Positions 11,090-24,648 of a stretch of 64,000 nt of DNA are shown one piece after another. Every line of letters starts with the position of its first letter. Position 1 is the first letter of the stretch. The stretch comes from Gossypium raimondii (taxonomy: Eukaryota; Streptophyta; Magnoliopsida; Malvales; Malvaceae), in NCBI RefSeq assembly GCF_025698545.1, contig NC_068575.1, positions 26,142,810 through 26,206,809 of the forward strand, in the 5' to 3' direction. Both the position numbers and the translations under genes were made by a program. The notes beneath the pieces are model-generated. The model saw only the letters and a list, made by a program, of their open reading frames with translations. It made no database searches and was not told the origin of the DNA.

Positions 11090-12258
11090 TCTCCTATGCT
11101 GAATCTCTCCTACGGCATAGCCTCACGTATGTGATAGGATCGTGTGGGACTTTTGGGCTAATTTTGGGGCGTGATTAAGGGTCGGTTAGGAATTTGATAT
11201 TAGGGTCCGAGAGCATCGTAAGGGCCGAAAAACTTTAAGTTTAGAATCTAAGTACGTATGAGTAGTTATAAAAGTATGATAATTATTTGTAACTCCCAAT
11301 TGTGTTAAGTGTAATACAAATTATGCATGTAAGCATGTTATGTGATATAAGTCATATGTATTTATGTCATCTAATTATGATTATGATATGTACATGTTTG
11401 GGGTGGGATACGTGACGATGGAGGAAATGGTATGTCCACAAAAGTATATGTATGGTAGCTTAGTTGCGGTTATTTGAGTTGCATAATGCCACATGTGGTG
11501 TGATTGATGGGACGGAGATGGTATCTAGCAGATGGGGGTAGGATATGATATATGGATGTTATAATTCGATATGTTATGTTCAATATGACTTAGCATGTTA
11601 TGCTACAATATGATAGGACTTTCAATGTACGAATTTCTATATATGAGTTATGCATTTAAAAAATATATATGTGATTTATTTTGGTCATGGGTCGAATCAC
11701 ACATTGGGCTTTAGGTTCAGATTTTGTATGTTCCATTTCAGGTAACCCTCCGACTTAGCATTGGACGATGACAAGGGAGCTCGGGTTTCACTATTTATTT
11801 CAAAAAAAATTTTACGAATTTGTTAATTGTTAAATTTGGACATTTAGAACTTTGTTTTGGTTTCTTTTATTTTCATACATTTTACATTTTGCCTAAAATG
11901 CTAGAATTAAGCTAGTTAAAATGCCTAAGTTTTAACCGATAAAAGAGAGTAAAGTTAAAGTATACAAGATGAAACTTAAATTTTCTTTCAAATCAATAAG
12001 AGTTAAGGTTTTTCCGCTGCAAAACAAATAAATGGTTTTCATGGTTACGGGTTTTGGTACAATGATGTGATAAGTGAATTTGGCGATAATTATTGGAACA
12101 CAACTAAGTGTTGAGTTTTTGAAGTGTTATAACGTTACTACTCATTTCAACGTCGTTAACTAGTTTTCTCAAATTAAACTTTTGTTACTTTGTTTTTTTT
12201 AAGCGTTGTAACCTACCTAATCCGACCATAATGTCTAGGTCAGGTTTGGGGTGTTACA
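11090..12258 (+). repeat. Element A 3' LTR
   Basis: The right border GTGTTACA at 12251-12258 is exact. The left border is uncertain because the 5' LTR lacks the first few hundred bases; the sequence after 11090 has the look of a gypsy LTR start but no TG boundary could be fixed. Confidence 0.65.
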
Positions 12259-13070
12259 ACACCGCACACAATTATTCATAGTGTATTTAATAACCTAAAA
12301 TCATGCTTCTGTTACGCTAGTCTGATCAACAATCAATAACAAGACTAACTCACAATTTATTATTTAATAGCATTTACTTCAAAAACTTCAGTTAGGCATA
12401 CCTGCATGTAATAAGGTATTTCTTAAAAAGGTTATTTTTGGAGGGGATTCAGAAGTAGTTTTAATAAAAAAAACACATGATATATTTAAATCATAATATG
12501 ATAAGTAGTTGGAAAGTTCTGTTTGACAAGGTTTGAAAATAGTATCATAGGATTATATATAAAAGTCTTGTTTTGGAAGATTGATTAAAACATCACACAT
12601 GACTTCATAAAATTGTCTTCTAAGTATTACATAATCAGTTAATAGTTTACATAATTTTTCAAACTATACATCTCATGCACACTACGCATTAATTATTCTC
12701 TAAAACACACGTAAACCATCTAAGTCTTACCTCAATGGCCAGTGGCTCTTCACCTGCACTTGCATGTTTATCGATCAATTTATAATACCAATTATTAAAC
12801 AGTAACAATCCATCATTTAATCTTCTATCTAACGCAATGAATAAGTTTTAAACTAAACAGTTAAAAAGTCCATAATATCCAATTACAACACAACAACTAT
12901 AACAAAGTCTAATTCTAAATCCTGTAAGTTGGTCCCACATTGCCTTCCTCATTTGATCTAGGAACACATCAACATACCTAGGTGTAGCCTCATTATGGAT
13001 CACTTGGATGGCTCACTCCCCCACCTGTACACAAGCTGAGTCATAACAATATTATATAAGAGTGGGTGAG

Positions 13071-14309
13071 TGATAAGTGCTAAAAGGAAAATGTTTTAAT
13101 ATCATTCTTAATGCGTTAGTTGTGAATTTTATTCGATGTTAATTGTGAATTTTATACTTCTAATCCTTTAAATTCATGTTTTAATGTTTAATAGAGCACT
13201 TGAGACCAAAACGAGTGAAAACTAAAAAATCGTAGCAAGCTATAGGAGCCAATGGGCTGATCCATTTCGCACAGTCATGTGACCCACATGAGATTCCACA
13301 TCGCCATGTGGTAGGTTGTGTCAATTTCATAGTTTTGCATTATGAACTACGTAAAATTTCAAGTTTTTAGTTTTTCGAGCATTATAAGATGTATATATGA
13401 CAAAAATAAGAAGATAGGAGTGAGTCGTCATAGAATACTCAAGAAAACAACTCATAAAAAACCATTGAAGTCGATTCTGAAGCATATTTCCATCAAGATT
13501 GCAGATTCCCATTTCATTTATTAGGATATTATCATAAGTTTATTTTATTATTTCGTTATACTATATCTTGGATATTTCTATTTGAAAGCATGAACTAATT
13601 TTGTAAATATCTAGGGAGATGAACCCTATGATGGATTATGTGGTTTGATTTTTATTTTACGCAATAAATAATTAGTTTCTTGTTCCCATTTATGTGTGCT
13701 TAAGTCTTAGTTTGATATTTCTAATTATTAATCCATGTTTGATGTGCTTAAATTGGAAGGTGAATAGACCCTGTTTAGGAGTAGATATTGTGTAATTGAG
13801 TGGAGTTGCATGAAGTCTTAGAAATAATCTACAGGATTAGAGTCAAATCTAATAGAGGAATCCATAACTCGAGTTAATGTGATAATAAATGTTTTAATTA
13901 TAAAGAAATTTCAATTAATCAACCTAGAGTCAGTTGCTCTTATACTCGAAAGAGATATTAGCATAATTTAGGGATTTCTATGGATCAAGATACTAAGTAA
14001 AGAAATTGCTTAATTTAGATTGGTAGTGACAGATGAAATCTAGGTGAATTCTTTCCTGGGTATTATTTCGCTTATTGGTTATTACTTGATTATTTTCATG
14101 ATTTTTTTTGTCGTGCTCGTTAGTTAATTAATTTAGTTAATTTTATTTTTTAATTAATCACTCGAATTATTCGGTTAAATAATAGAAAGACGATAATTAC
14201 TAGTACTTTTAGTCTTCGTGGGAATGATATCTTTGTTCGTTGTAGCTATACTATTAATTGATATTTGCAAGCGCCTTAGTCAAATTTTTAATTAGTTTAC
14301 GATGCATCA
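13071..14309 (+). repeat. Element T 5' LTR
   Basis: 1239 bp, TG...CA ends, matching 18074-19322 along its whole length apart from small indels. Confidence 0.85.
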
Positions 14310-14601
14310 AGTTTTTGGTGTCGTTGCTGGGACTAGAATATTAGGAAAACTTTATTTCTATTAGTTTAGCATTTTTATTTTTATTTTAATTTTATGTTTT
14401 TAATTTAATTTTTACATTTTAATTTTTCTTTTGTTTGATTCCTAGAGGTTCACTTGGTTTTTTACTAAAGGCAACCGTTGGAACCATTAGTTTTTTATAG
14501 TAAGATCGAAAAGACTGCTCGTTGAAATCAGAGAGAAGTTTGAGAAGTAAGGTTAACAGATTCTAATATATAAACAAGAGCAAAAGGACATTACTGTGGA
14601 G

Positions 14602-15858
14602 ATGGATAATAATCATGTTAATATGCAACCTCCTACACGTCCTACTCATTGGACTATGTATGACTAGGATAAGCCCACTTTGATAGGGGCTAAATTGAAT
14701 ATCTTCAGACAGACTGTTAATGCAAACAATTTTGAGATTAAGCCGAACACAATTTAGATGGGCAATAGTATTTTTAGTTTGATGGGTAGCAAGATGAAGA
14801 TCCAAATTCTCATTTTGCTAACTTTCTAGAGATCTGCGACACATTTAAGATTAATGGCATTACTGATGATGCCCTATGCTTACAGTTGTTGTCATTCTCT
14901 TTGGGGAGCAAGGAAAAATAGTGGTTGAATTCACTTCCACGAGGTTTCATCACTACTTGGGCTCAGATGACTAAGAAGTTTTTGTTGAAATATTTTTCAC
15001 CAACTAAGTTGAGGAATGACATCTCTTGTTTTGTTCAATTTGACATTAAAACACTTTATGATACATGGGATAGCTTTAAGGATTTTTTGAGAAGATGTCC
15101 TTATCATGAACTACCTTTGTGGCTCCAAGTTCAAACATTTTACAATGGTTTGAATCCCTTGACTAGGCAGATGGTTGGTGCAACAACTGATGGAACATTG
15201 AATACCAAAACACCTGAGGCAGCCCAAGAATTTATTGAGGAGATGACACTGAATAATTTTCAGTGGCAAATTACAAGAGTAAAACCTGCCAAGTAGTTGG
15301 AGTTTTTTATATTGATGCAATTTCTATGTTGGCAAGTTAGGTTGGAGCTCTTGCTAAGAAAATTGATAGTTTGAGTTTGGCTAAATAGGTGAGTCTAGTA
15401 ATGCAAAGTGATGCAACTAGAGCGGGGATGATTAATCCAAAATGTTTTCCCTTCAAGTATAATATGGACCATAAGCAAGTCGATTTTATGGGTAATAATT
15501 CTAGACCTTAGAATAACCCTTACAGTAATAATTATAATCCAGCGTGGAGGAATCATCCAAATTTTTCTTAGGGTGGTCAAGGAAATTAAAGGTCACAACC
15601 CCCTCCAGGTTTTCAACAACCTTATCAATAAGAAAAAAAAAGTTGAATCCGGAAGAAATGTTGACTAAATTTATTTTAGCATCAGAAACTAGATTCCAGA
15701 AAACTAAGACAGTTTTGAGGAATCAACATGCATCTATTCAGGGCCTCGAGAATCAGATTAGTCAGCTTGCAAAATTGGTTTCAGAGAGACAACAAGGAAG
15801 TTTAACTAGTAACACTAAAACGAACCCAAAAGAGAAAGTCTATGCAATCATAGTTTGA
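14602..15858 (+). pseudogene. gag: Element T gag remnant
   Basis: ATG at 14602 (MDNNHVNMQPPTRP). The Athila-type gag core is in a second frame at 14925-15296: NSLPRGFITTWAQM, FVQFDIKTLYDTWDSF, LPLWLQVQTFYNGLNP, EFIEEMTLNNFQW. A C-terminal part with a coiled-coil-like segment (ETRFQKTKTVLRNQHAS, IQGLENQISQLAKL) lies at 15544-15858. Many TAG/TAA codons replace glutamine or tryptophan (for example KPNTI*M, LAK*VS, RP*NNPY), plus at least two frame shifts. It is non-functional. Confidence 0.8.
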
Positions 15859-16084
15859 AGCGTGAAAGGGTTAGTCGAGCTTGAAAAGAAGCTGAATCTA
15901 GAAAATGTTGAGCAAAATGATGGGGTTGATGAAAGTAAGAAAGAGCATAAGTTGGTGGTCAGAAAATACAAACCAAAAATTCCATATGAGTCAAAAGTGA
16001 ACAAAGACCGCATGAACGAATAATATGGTAAATTTCTTAAACATTTCAAAATATTACATATTAACTTACCTTTTTTTAAAGCTG

Positions 16085-16600
16085 TTTCACAGATGCCGAA
16101 GTATACAAAATTTTTAAAGGAGATGTTAACAAATAAAAGGAAGTTAGATGAAATGTCCACCGTGGAGCTCAATCAGGACTGCTCAGTCATTCTCTAGAAC
16201 AAACTACCCACCAAGCTTCAAGATCTAGGGAGTTTTACTATTACTTGTTTTATTGGTAGCTTAAATGTAGAAAAAGCTTTGACTGATTTTGGTGCTAGTA
16301 TAAATCTAATGCATTATAAAATGTTCAAATAATTTAGTCTCAGAGAACCAAAACCCACTAGGATGAGTATTAAATTAGCTAATAGATCAATTAAGTATCC
16401 TCGGAGTATTATTGAAGATGTACTTGTTAAAGTAGATAAATTATATTCCCTGTTGATTTTGTTATATTAGACATGGATAAGGATATTAAGGTACCCATGA
16501 TCTTAGGTCAACCCTATTAAGCCATTGCTAGAATTGTTATTGATGTGGGTAATGGGTAACTTATGCTAAGGGTAGGTGTGAAGAGGTTACTCTTCAAGCA
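16085..16600 (+). pseudogene. Element T protease remnant
   Basis: MPKYTKFLKEMLTNKRKL is followed by KLPTKLQDLGSFTITC and ALTDFGASINLM, the retropepsin active-site region of Athila elements (usually DLGASINLM). VPMILGQPYL (the flap/ILG motif) follows at about 16490. There are stops within the frame. RT should come next but the sequence jumps to an integrase end. Confidence 0.7.
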
Positions 16601-16851
16601 TGTGATGTTGTGAGAGTTTCTAGTGAGCGAGATGATACTAGTTATTATTTTAATGTTAGTTATCATACGGCTCAATGTTCTTTGCTAGAAACCATTCATG
16701 AATACGTGTTAAAACCATATCTTTTCAAGGTGATAGAAATCAAGGGACAAGTAAAGAGAGAATCGTGCAGCTCGATGAATTAGATGAACGATGAACAAAT
16801 GCTAATGAGAACCCAAGAACATTCAAAAAAATAACAAAGCAACGTCATGTT

Positions 16852-17064
16852 GTGCATTTAAAGAGGAAGAACCAATTGAAAGTTGGAGACAAAGTGTTGT
16901 TGGACAATTTAGATCCACAAATGTTCCCTATAAAGCTTAAGTCAAGATGGTTGAATCCATTTGTGGTAGAAAAGGTATTCCCATACGGAACCATTGAGGT
17001 AACACACCCTGATTACGAAACATTCAAGGTAAATAGTTATCGGCTCAAACTATATTTTTTATGA
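16852..17064 (+). pseudogene. Element T integrase C-terminal fragment
   Basis: A 70-codon frame: NQLKVGDKVLLDN, FPIKLKSRWLNPFVV, FPYGTIEVTHPD. This is the SH3-like C-terminal end of Athila integrase. It follows the protease remnant within about 250 bp, so RT, RNase H and most of integrase are deleted. Confidence 0.72.
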
Positions 17065-18073
17065 GCTTTTGAGCCTATAAAGCATATATTTTTTCGTGTT
17101 CATTTTGTTTTTGGTTATGAGTATGTCAACTTAATTTGTTATTCTAGAACTTACTTCGGTTATACATGTCGAGACCACATTATTAATTTGATATACTGAG
17201 ATGATAGAGGCATATTAGATTTAACCCACCTAACCTTTAAACAACTTACTTATTGAATTAACCCCTAGTAAAACTCGTTGATCCTAACACATTTTTTCTA
17301 ACCCGTTAATGTTAACCCATAACTCACATTAATGTTTTAAATCATTTTTCTTATTGACTACCCGTTTGTTGAGATTTGATTTTATTAGTTGTTTGACTAC
17401 ATTTCATCATTTGTATTGCTGAATTTTACTCTACTCTAAAAGAAAGAAAGAGAAAGAAAGAAAAAATGTTTTTGATTAAGCTTGAATCGTTAGTTTCATA
17501 TTCAATTGAAAAGCTCATTTTCATCCTTTATTTCTTGTTGATATGAATTCTTTTAATTTATCAATTGATTCTTTCTAGTTTGGTAACTTATCAACTCGAC
17601 TCTCGATTATAACCAACTTTTCTGACATTTTCCATACCTTTAACCTAAGCATCGTTACAACCTTGTAAAGACCTTTTGATTGGTGTGTCATCTCATTTAA
17701 TGGTGGAGATTTGATTTTAAAGCAAGCCAATGGTAATAGCTTTTTTTGTTCGACTGTTGAGTGCACATTACTTGAACCTTAAACAATTTTGAGTGCTTTG
17801 AGTGAACCTTAGTAATAGTTTTAATTCTTGTTGAGTTTGGATTTCAAGTAATTATTGAGATACCAAAGATGCATACTGTTTTTATACTTTAAGAATCTCT
17901 GCTTGGATTGCTTGTGTTCTGTAGTGTTAATTTAGTTTGAATTTACAATGCATGATTATCTGTAGATTATACTAAGACATTATCGATGAAAATAATAAAT
18001 TGAGGGAAGTTAACTTGAATGTGAGTTGAGAATTTTGCTTGAGGACAAGAAAACACTAAAGTGTGGTGATATT

Positions 18074-19322
18074 TGATAAGTGTTAAAAGAAACATGTTTT
18101 AATCTCATTCTTAATGCGTTTTTGGGTGATTTTTCGATGTTAATTATGAACTTTATTCTTCTAATACTTTAAATTCATGTTTTTATACTTAATAAACCAC
18201 TTGGATCAAAACAAACGAAAATTGGAAAATTGGAGCAAGCTACAAAAGGCACATAGGCCGATCCATTCCACAAAACCTGGATACATAGGTGTGTGACCCA
18301 GATGGGATTCCACATGGCCATGTGGTAGGTCGTGTCAATTTCATGGATCTGCACTATGAACAGCGAAAAATCGCAATTTTTAGATTTTTCAGGCATTCTA
18401 AGATGTATATATGACAAAAATAAGATGTGAGCGAGTCGTCATAGAATACTCAAGAAAACAACTCGTAAAAGACCATTGAAGCCGATTTTGAAATAGATTT
18501 CCACCAAGATTGAAGATTCTCATTTGATCTCGTAGGAGATTATCTTGAATTTTTTTATTTCTTTTGGTTATATTGTATCTTAGAATTTTCTATTTCCAAG
18601 CATGAACTAATTTTCTAAATACCTAGAGAGGAACCCTATGATGGATTTTGTCATTTGATTTTTATTTTACGCAACAAATACTAAGTTTATTATTCTAATT
18701 ATATGTTTAATTCTTTGTTTAATATTTCTAGATTATTAATCCATGTTTGATGTGCTTAAATCGAAGGTTGAATAGACCTTGTTTAGGAGTAGATCTTGCG
18801 TAATTGAGTGGAGTTGCATGCAATCCTAGAAATAAGATTACATAAATCTTCCGGATTAGAGTCAAATCTAATAGGGGAATCCATAACACGAGTTAATATG
18901 GTAATAAAAGTTTTAATTAGAAAGAAATTTCAATTAATCAACCTAGTGTCAATTGCTCTTATGCTCGAAAGAGATATTAGCATAATTTAGGGATTTCTGC
19001 GAATCAAGATTCTAAGTATCGAAATTGCGTAATTTAGATTAAAGTGACATATGAAATCTAGGTGAATACTTTCTTGGGTATTATTTCGCTTCTTGGTTAT
19101 TACTCAATTATTTTTTGTGATTTTTTCTTTGTTGTGTTCATTACTTAATTTCAATTTTTAATCAATCACTTGAATTGTTCGGTTAAATAATAGAAAGATG
19201 GGAATTATTCGGTTAGTACCTTTAGTCTTCATGGTTATGATATATTTGCTCACCGTAGCTATACTCTTAATTGATTGGTGGACATGCCTTAGTCAAATTT
19301 TTAATTAGTTCATGACGCATCA
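18074..19322 (+). repeat. Element T 3' LTR
   Basis: 1249 bp; start TGATAAGTGTTAAAAG, end GACGCATCA. It is preceded by a decayed polypurine tract. Confidence 0.85.
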
Positions 19323-20469
19323 ATGAGCTTATTGAAGTTCAATGAGTACTCGAACATATTACAAGTAAACACATCAGTTAGGTTAAATAAGGCATACAAT
19401 AATGGTTCACATATTATTACACTAAGTTGTAACTCACACGACATAACTAGTCTCATAAAATAAGCATTTCGCATAAAATAGACAGATCACATAAAATATC
19501 AATTCGTATCAAATAACAGTTCATGAAATGTAACAGTTCATACATCATCATGAATCAGATATTTTAGTCTGTCAACTTAGATTGCCCGACAACGATGACC
19601 TACCACCTTAGATTGCCTAGCAAAGATGGTTTATCGAATCAAATTTGTCATCCTGAGTTGCCCGAAAATGATGACCTACCACTAAGGATTGCCCAACAAT
19701 GATGGTTTATCGAATCAAATCTATCATCCCGGGTTACCCGACAATGATGGTTCACAAAATAATATGGCTTACATGTAGCATATATTACACGCATAAACAC
19801 AATTCGTATATCAAACTAGTATAGGCTCGCATATCATTTTAAGATAGGTTTGCAAAACATATAATAGGTTTGCATATCGCTCAGGTTTGCACAACACATA
19901 CAGTCACATAGAATATCACCTATAGGCTCACATGTTAATATACAAGGTTTCGTATTTCATACTTAAGGGTTTGCACTTGAGTAAGGTTCGTACATGAGGT
20001 TTAGATTCACACATGGTAAGGGTTTGCACTTGAGTAAGGTTCGTACATGAGGTTTAGATTTCGCATACGCTATGGTTTGCATAAGGTACGACTGGCACAC
20101 ATTATTTGGGGTTCGCCCATGCACTTAGATTGGTGTCTTACAGGGTTCCCACAATACACTATAAGCTCACACATTAGGTAGCTCGTACAAGAGTAACTCG
20201 CACAAGGAAGCTCGCACAAGGTAGTTCGCACAAGGTAGCTCACACAAAGTAGCTCCAATAATGTAAAACATGGTTCGCCTATTGTGAAGTAGGGTTTGCA
20301 GATCAAATATAGGTGATCACATCAAATATACAGGCACATACAATTTAAAAGTATGGTTCACAAACCAACACACTGTTGGTTCGCATATTAATTGAATATG
20401 GATTCACATGTTTTACCTTAGCCTGTGTACTGGGGTTTAAATGCAGTATATTAGACCACTCACCTTAGT

Positions 20470-22926
20470 TGTCACATTCCGAAAATCAGGTTAGAAGAAT
20501 TTGGGTTCGTGGAGTAAGAGTTGTCATTATGACTCTTAGTCAAAATTTTGTAAAATTATGAAAAAATTGATTTTCTAGCTAAATGATTAAGGTTTAGTGC
20601 AATGGTCCTTGAAGACCTAAGTTTGATTCCCTTGCATTTTATTAAATTTTAGTATTTCACTCCCATTGTGAGCAGATTTCAGTCTGACTGAATTATCTTT
20701 TATTTATATGTTGACTTATCAGCTTTTGAAAATTAATCTGTGTATATTTTATTTTGTTCTTTTTTTCTTAACATTTTCCCCTTTTCTTTCTCTATTTTTT
20801 ATTGTCTTTCTTTTTTCTCTTCTTTTGCTTTTCTTTCATTTTTTTCCTTTCTTCTATTTTTCTTCATTGATCTTTTTTCCTTTTTGCTTCCAATTTTCAG
20901 CAACCATGCTGCCAATTTTTAGCACCATAATCTCTCCATTCTTTCTTCCATATACCCCTTCACTAGCCGTACAAAACAACCACCATTGCTGCCCTTGTTT
21001 CTAGTGTTGCCGCCCCTTAAAACATCGTCAGTGGTTGCTGTTTTTCACCTTTACCATCCATTCTTGTTATCATTTTTCCTCATGGTTACCTTATTGAAAC
21101 AGCCCCTCATCTTTTCGCTTAAGTGTGCGTTTGATTTTGTTCAAAACATAAACTCAGATCTAGGAATCGGAGTGCGTAAGTGCTGTTTGTTTTAGCATCA
21201 TTTTAGTTTAACTAATTTTCTTTCTAATTTGGAAAATTTCTTCCAAAGGCCATAGTGGTTAACCCTTACTGATTTGAGTGTTACTTTTAAGTTAGGAATC
21301 GATCTAAACACTCCGGATCAGCATTGACTTTCGAGGTTGCTTTAATTTCTATTTGAAGGCGAAGTAAAAGTATGTAAGTAGTGGATTTAAAAAAAATTGG
21401 ATCTGATTCTCCAATTTAATTCTTCTATTTGGCCAAACTTATATGTAGGATTAAGGATCGATTTTAATTCAATTTTTTTGGTCATCTCGTGTACAGGTTA
21501 AATCGACCCAGTCTAGAATTAAGATCTAGGAGTTACAGATTAAGCGATAGTGCACTAGTTTAGCATTAATCAGTTGTGGGTTCTAAACCTTGTGTGTGAT
21601 TGTATTGTGTGATTGTATAATGATCTATAATTGTATTTGATTGCTGAAATTTTGTGCATGGCCGAATGTTCAGTGAAATTGGTAGATTGGCCGATTGAGG
21701 TAAGTAAATTAACTGAGTGGTGTGCTTATTAAATATGTTTCAGGAATTGAATTTTTGCATGACTTGAAATATGACGATTGTGATATTGAGTATTGTTTCG
21801 TTATAAGCATGCCATTAAATGAAATTGAATTGATCAAAGCATTAAAGCATGTCATTGTTATTGATATAAGCAAAGTATGATAAGCATGAATCGTTTCATT
21901 GAAAAGTATGTCATATTGCATTGCATGGGTTTTGTGGATGACGGAGGAGTTTCGGGGAGTATTGGCAGTATACCCATAACCATTGGCTATTTAGCATACT
22001 GCATCAGTGTATTGAGGAGATTGACAGCTTGTCTGCAGTTGATATTGGCGATTTATTTGCAATTTTAATTGGGAGTTTTAACTGCAAGATTGATATTGGT
22101 GGTTCAACCACACTGAGCTTCAGCTCCAATTGTTTAGTGTTCGAATGACGAGTTTTGGGGAACTCTTGGTGTGTAGAGGATTGTATGGGTAGAACTTGCA
22201 TTGTTGCATAAAATGTGTCATGAACTTGACATTTAAGAAATTTGTTGAATTGATGCCATAGATTTTTGGTAAAATTGCTATCTGATGATTAATTGTCTTA
22301 CTGTTTGAAATTGTAACTGTTCTTTGGTTGCCTTGTTTAGACTCACACTGAGCTCTTGAAGCTCACCTTCACCTTAGTTTAAACTTTTCAGGTAACCCAT
22401 GAGCTTAGGATTGCATTTAGGCCTTCGAAATTCTCGTCTCGAAAACTAGACTTATTTAAAGTTCTAAATTTGAATTTAATTGTAAATTAGTTTTGGTTAG
22501 AATTGTATTTATTTTTATTCCTTTTGGGATTGTGGATTTTGGGATGCATTATTTGGGTTCAATTGCATGCATGGTTTTTATTGCAATAAATTGACCTAAT
22601 AATTGGTAATTGCATGATATTGGGACTAAGTAAAATGATGATTTTTTTTTGCTACGTAGTAAAGAAATCAATTTTGGAAATATAAATTGTTTTGCGATTT
22701 GATTACGATTTTTTCCTTATCCAAAATGTCATTACTAAGTAATTGAACTATAATTACAAAGAAGACCCTAGAATTTGATGTTTTAACAAAGATGAAGAGT
22801 TATGTAAACCTTGAAAAAATTAAGATTTTCAAAGAACGATTTTATTCGGCCATTTTGATGGCCTATGTAGTCAATGTGACCTTCAAGATCCGGTCATAAT
22901 TACTAGTTTAGATTTTAGGTGTTACA
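20470..22926 (+). repeat. Element C 5' LTR
   Basis: Starts TGTCACATTCC, ends TAGGTGTTACA at 22926. From 21083 onward it matches the 3' LTR copy; the first 613 bp, including a T/C-rich tract at 20740-20900, have no counterpart there. Confidence 0.75.
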
Positions 22927-23295
22927 TTTGATGGTATCAGAGTATGGCTCAAAGCTCAGGATGTTATTTTTGGTTAAAACTGCATGCATATTTTCTTTAA
23001 ATTTTTAATTTTAGAAAAAAAATTGAAACTTATTATATGAGGGAAATTTGCATAAAATGACTAAGATTTTAGAAATAAGAATTTGAGATTCCGACGCCGA
23101 TCAAAGTAAGATACTTATACTTTAGCTACTTGTACTTTAGTTATTTTAAACAAACCAGTAAATTGTAGAGCCTGTAGAGTAAAGATTTCTTTACATTAGA
23201 TAAAAAGACTAAAATATTTTTGTTAAACTTTAGACATAGGATTAAAAACTTCCTAAGCTAATCATTAGAATTATTTCTTAACTGTAGATAGTATA

Positions 23296-24180
23296 ATGAG
23301 TAACTGGGATACACGTGGTCATGGTATGCAAGGGCACGGTGGGCATTGTCGAGTGGCACAAGGTGAGTTTTTCTCTTTAGAGAACAAGCTCAACCTTGAT
23401 ACGAGTGAGACTGATGAGATGCCTATTTATGAGGGCGGTAATTAAGAAGCTTGGGATGATGTTGTGTCCGAAATGATGCTTAGGATTTTACAAAGGTTGC
23501 TGGGGCCTAATCTAGATCTGAGGGCTGAGGGTTGGTAACTGAACGACTCTAGCCTAATGGGGTAGAGCTATTTAGGGGTGTCACTAGAGTCACCCCAACT
23601 ATGGTCGAGTATTGGTTTGTGGCCGTAGAGAGAATTATAAATGATTTGGACTATACCCCCAAGTAGAAACTGAAGGGTGCAATATCTTTGCTATACGATG
23701 ATGCTTATCAGTGGTGGCTGACTGGTGAGGAGGGGACCCAGCCTGAGAGAGTGAATTGGGATTACTTCCAGCACACCTTCCAAAATAAGCACATGGGGAC
23801 AAGTTATGTTGAGGCTCATAAATACAAGTTTATAGGGCTAACTCAAGGAGATAGGACAGTGGCTGAGTATGAGGCCAAATTTTTTAGGCCGACCAAGTAT
23901 GCTCACAATTTGGTTGAGATCGATTATGATGAGAGTATCCGGTTTGAGAAAGGGTTGAGGTACGATATTAAGGTTTTGGTAGCTCCCTAGCGGGAGCGTG
24001 TCTTCAAAAATTTGGTGGAAAAGGCGAAGATTACTGAGGAGATTAAGCGCGTGGAACGCGAGAAAAGAGACAAGGAAAAGAATTAGAATAAAAGTCAGAA
24101 TAAGAGAGAGTTGGGTTTTTCTGGTACAGCTCCAAGGCCTAAGAAGCAGGTCTGACAAGTCACGCCACAACTAAATATTG
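23296..24180 (+). pseudogene. gag: Element C gag remnant
   Basis: ATG at 23296 (MSNWDTRGHGMQGHG). The best-preserved capsid part is 23688-23990: DDAYQWWLTGEEGTQPERV, SYVEAHKYKFIGLTQGD, then SIRFEKGLRYDIKVLVAP before a TAG where PQRER is expected. It continues AEKAKITEEIKRVERE-like to about 24090. Earlier stops occur at GGN*EAW and YTPK*KL. A broken zinc knuckle follows near 24190-24310. Confidence 0.75.
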
Positions 24181-24463
24181 CGACGCTGGATATTGGGATT
24201 TGTAGGATTTCGGGATTTGTGGTAGACATCATCTGGGTAAATGTTGAAGGAAGACCAGTGCTTGTTTGGGTTGTGGATCGACTGAGCATCGTGTCACAGA
24301 TTGTCCTTGTCAGAATTGGGATCCAATACATAATCCTGTTCAAAATCAAAGGGTTGCTCAGTTCCCTCCAATGGGTTGTGATCAAAATAGAAATGAGAAT
24401 AATGATAATTAGGGACATAGAGTACCGGGACAGGTTGAAGGAGTAAACAAAACTGAAACTAGG

Positions 24464-24648
24464 TTGTCTGCTCTGGTTTACACAACTAGGCGTCAAGAGG
24501 ACCGAGATGCATCCAATGTCAATACATGTACTTTTGCGATCTATTTTGAATTGTACTTTGCATTGATTGATTTTGGCTTCACATATTTTTTCATTTCTAG
24601 TAGTAATTTTGTTAAATTGGGATTTGGGAGTTTATTAAAAATGTTTTT
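24464..24648 (+). pseudogene. Element C protease fragment running into the 3' LTR
   Basis: SALVYTTRRQEDRDASNV is followed by ALIDFGFTYFFISS, the retropepsin start (family ALIDSGSTHSYI). The coding sequence then meets TGTAACAACC, an LTR start, at 24649, so everything after the first part of protease is missing. Confidence 0.7.

Larger units (their letters stand above)
7031..12258 (+). mobile_element. Element A: decayed Ty3/gypsy (chromovirus-like) retrotransposon
   Basis: Order on the plus strand: truncated 5' LTR (to 7840, ending GGGGTGTTACA), primer-binding site ATGGTAACAGAGTC just after it (initiator-Met tRNA type, one change from TGGTATCAGAGC), gag from 8200, protease, reverse transcriptase and part of RNase H to about 10985, then the 3' LTR ending GGGGTGTTACA at 12258. 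Integrase and chromodomain are missing. 7078-7840 and 11498-12258 are about 90-95% alike by eye. The left LTR lacks the part found at 11100-11490. The right flank (ACACCGCACACAATTATTC) is the LTR of element B. Confidence 0.82.
13071..19322 (+). mobile_element. Element T: Athila/Tat-like Ty3 retrotransposon, internally deleted
   Basis: LTRs 13071-14309 and 18074-19322 both start TGATAAGTG(C/T)TAAAAG and end in GCATCA. The flanking 5 bases are GTGAG (13066-13070) and ATGAG (19323-19327); the empty site at 41640 reads GTGGGTGAGCTTATT. Directly after the 5' LTR comes TTTTTGGTGTCGTTGCTGGGA, the usual primer-binding region of Athila/Tat elements (TGGCGCCGTTGCC, Asp-tRNA type), here with C-to-T changes. 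The polypurine region before the 3' LTR (AAGTGTGGTGATATT) resembles their GTGTGGGGGAATT. The internal part is only 3.76 kb and lacks RT and RNase H. Confidence 0.85.

Noticed and set aside
12259..13070. A separate solo element after element A
   Set aside because: Alignment with 40832-41640 shows it is the first piece of element B's LTR.
20708..21004. Phe/Leu-rich open frames that look like membrane proteins
   Set aside because: A T/C-rich low-complexity tract in an LTR; two frames over the same tract give equally hydrophobic text.
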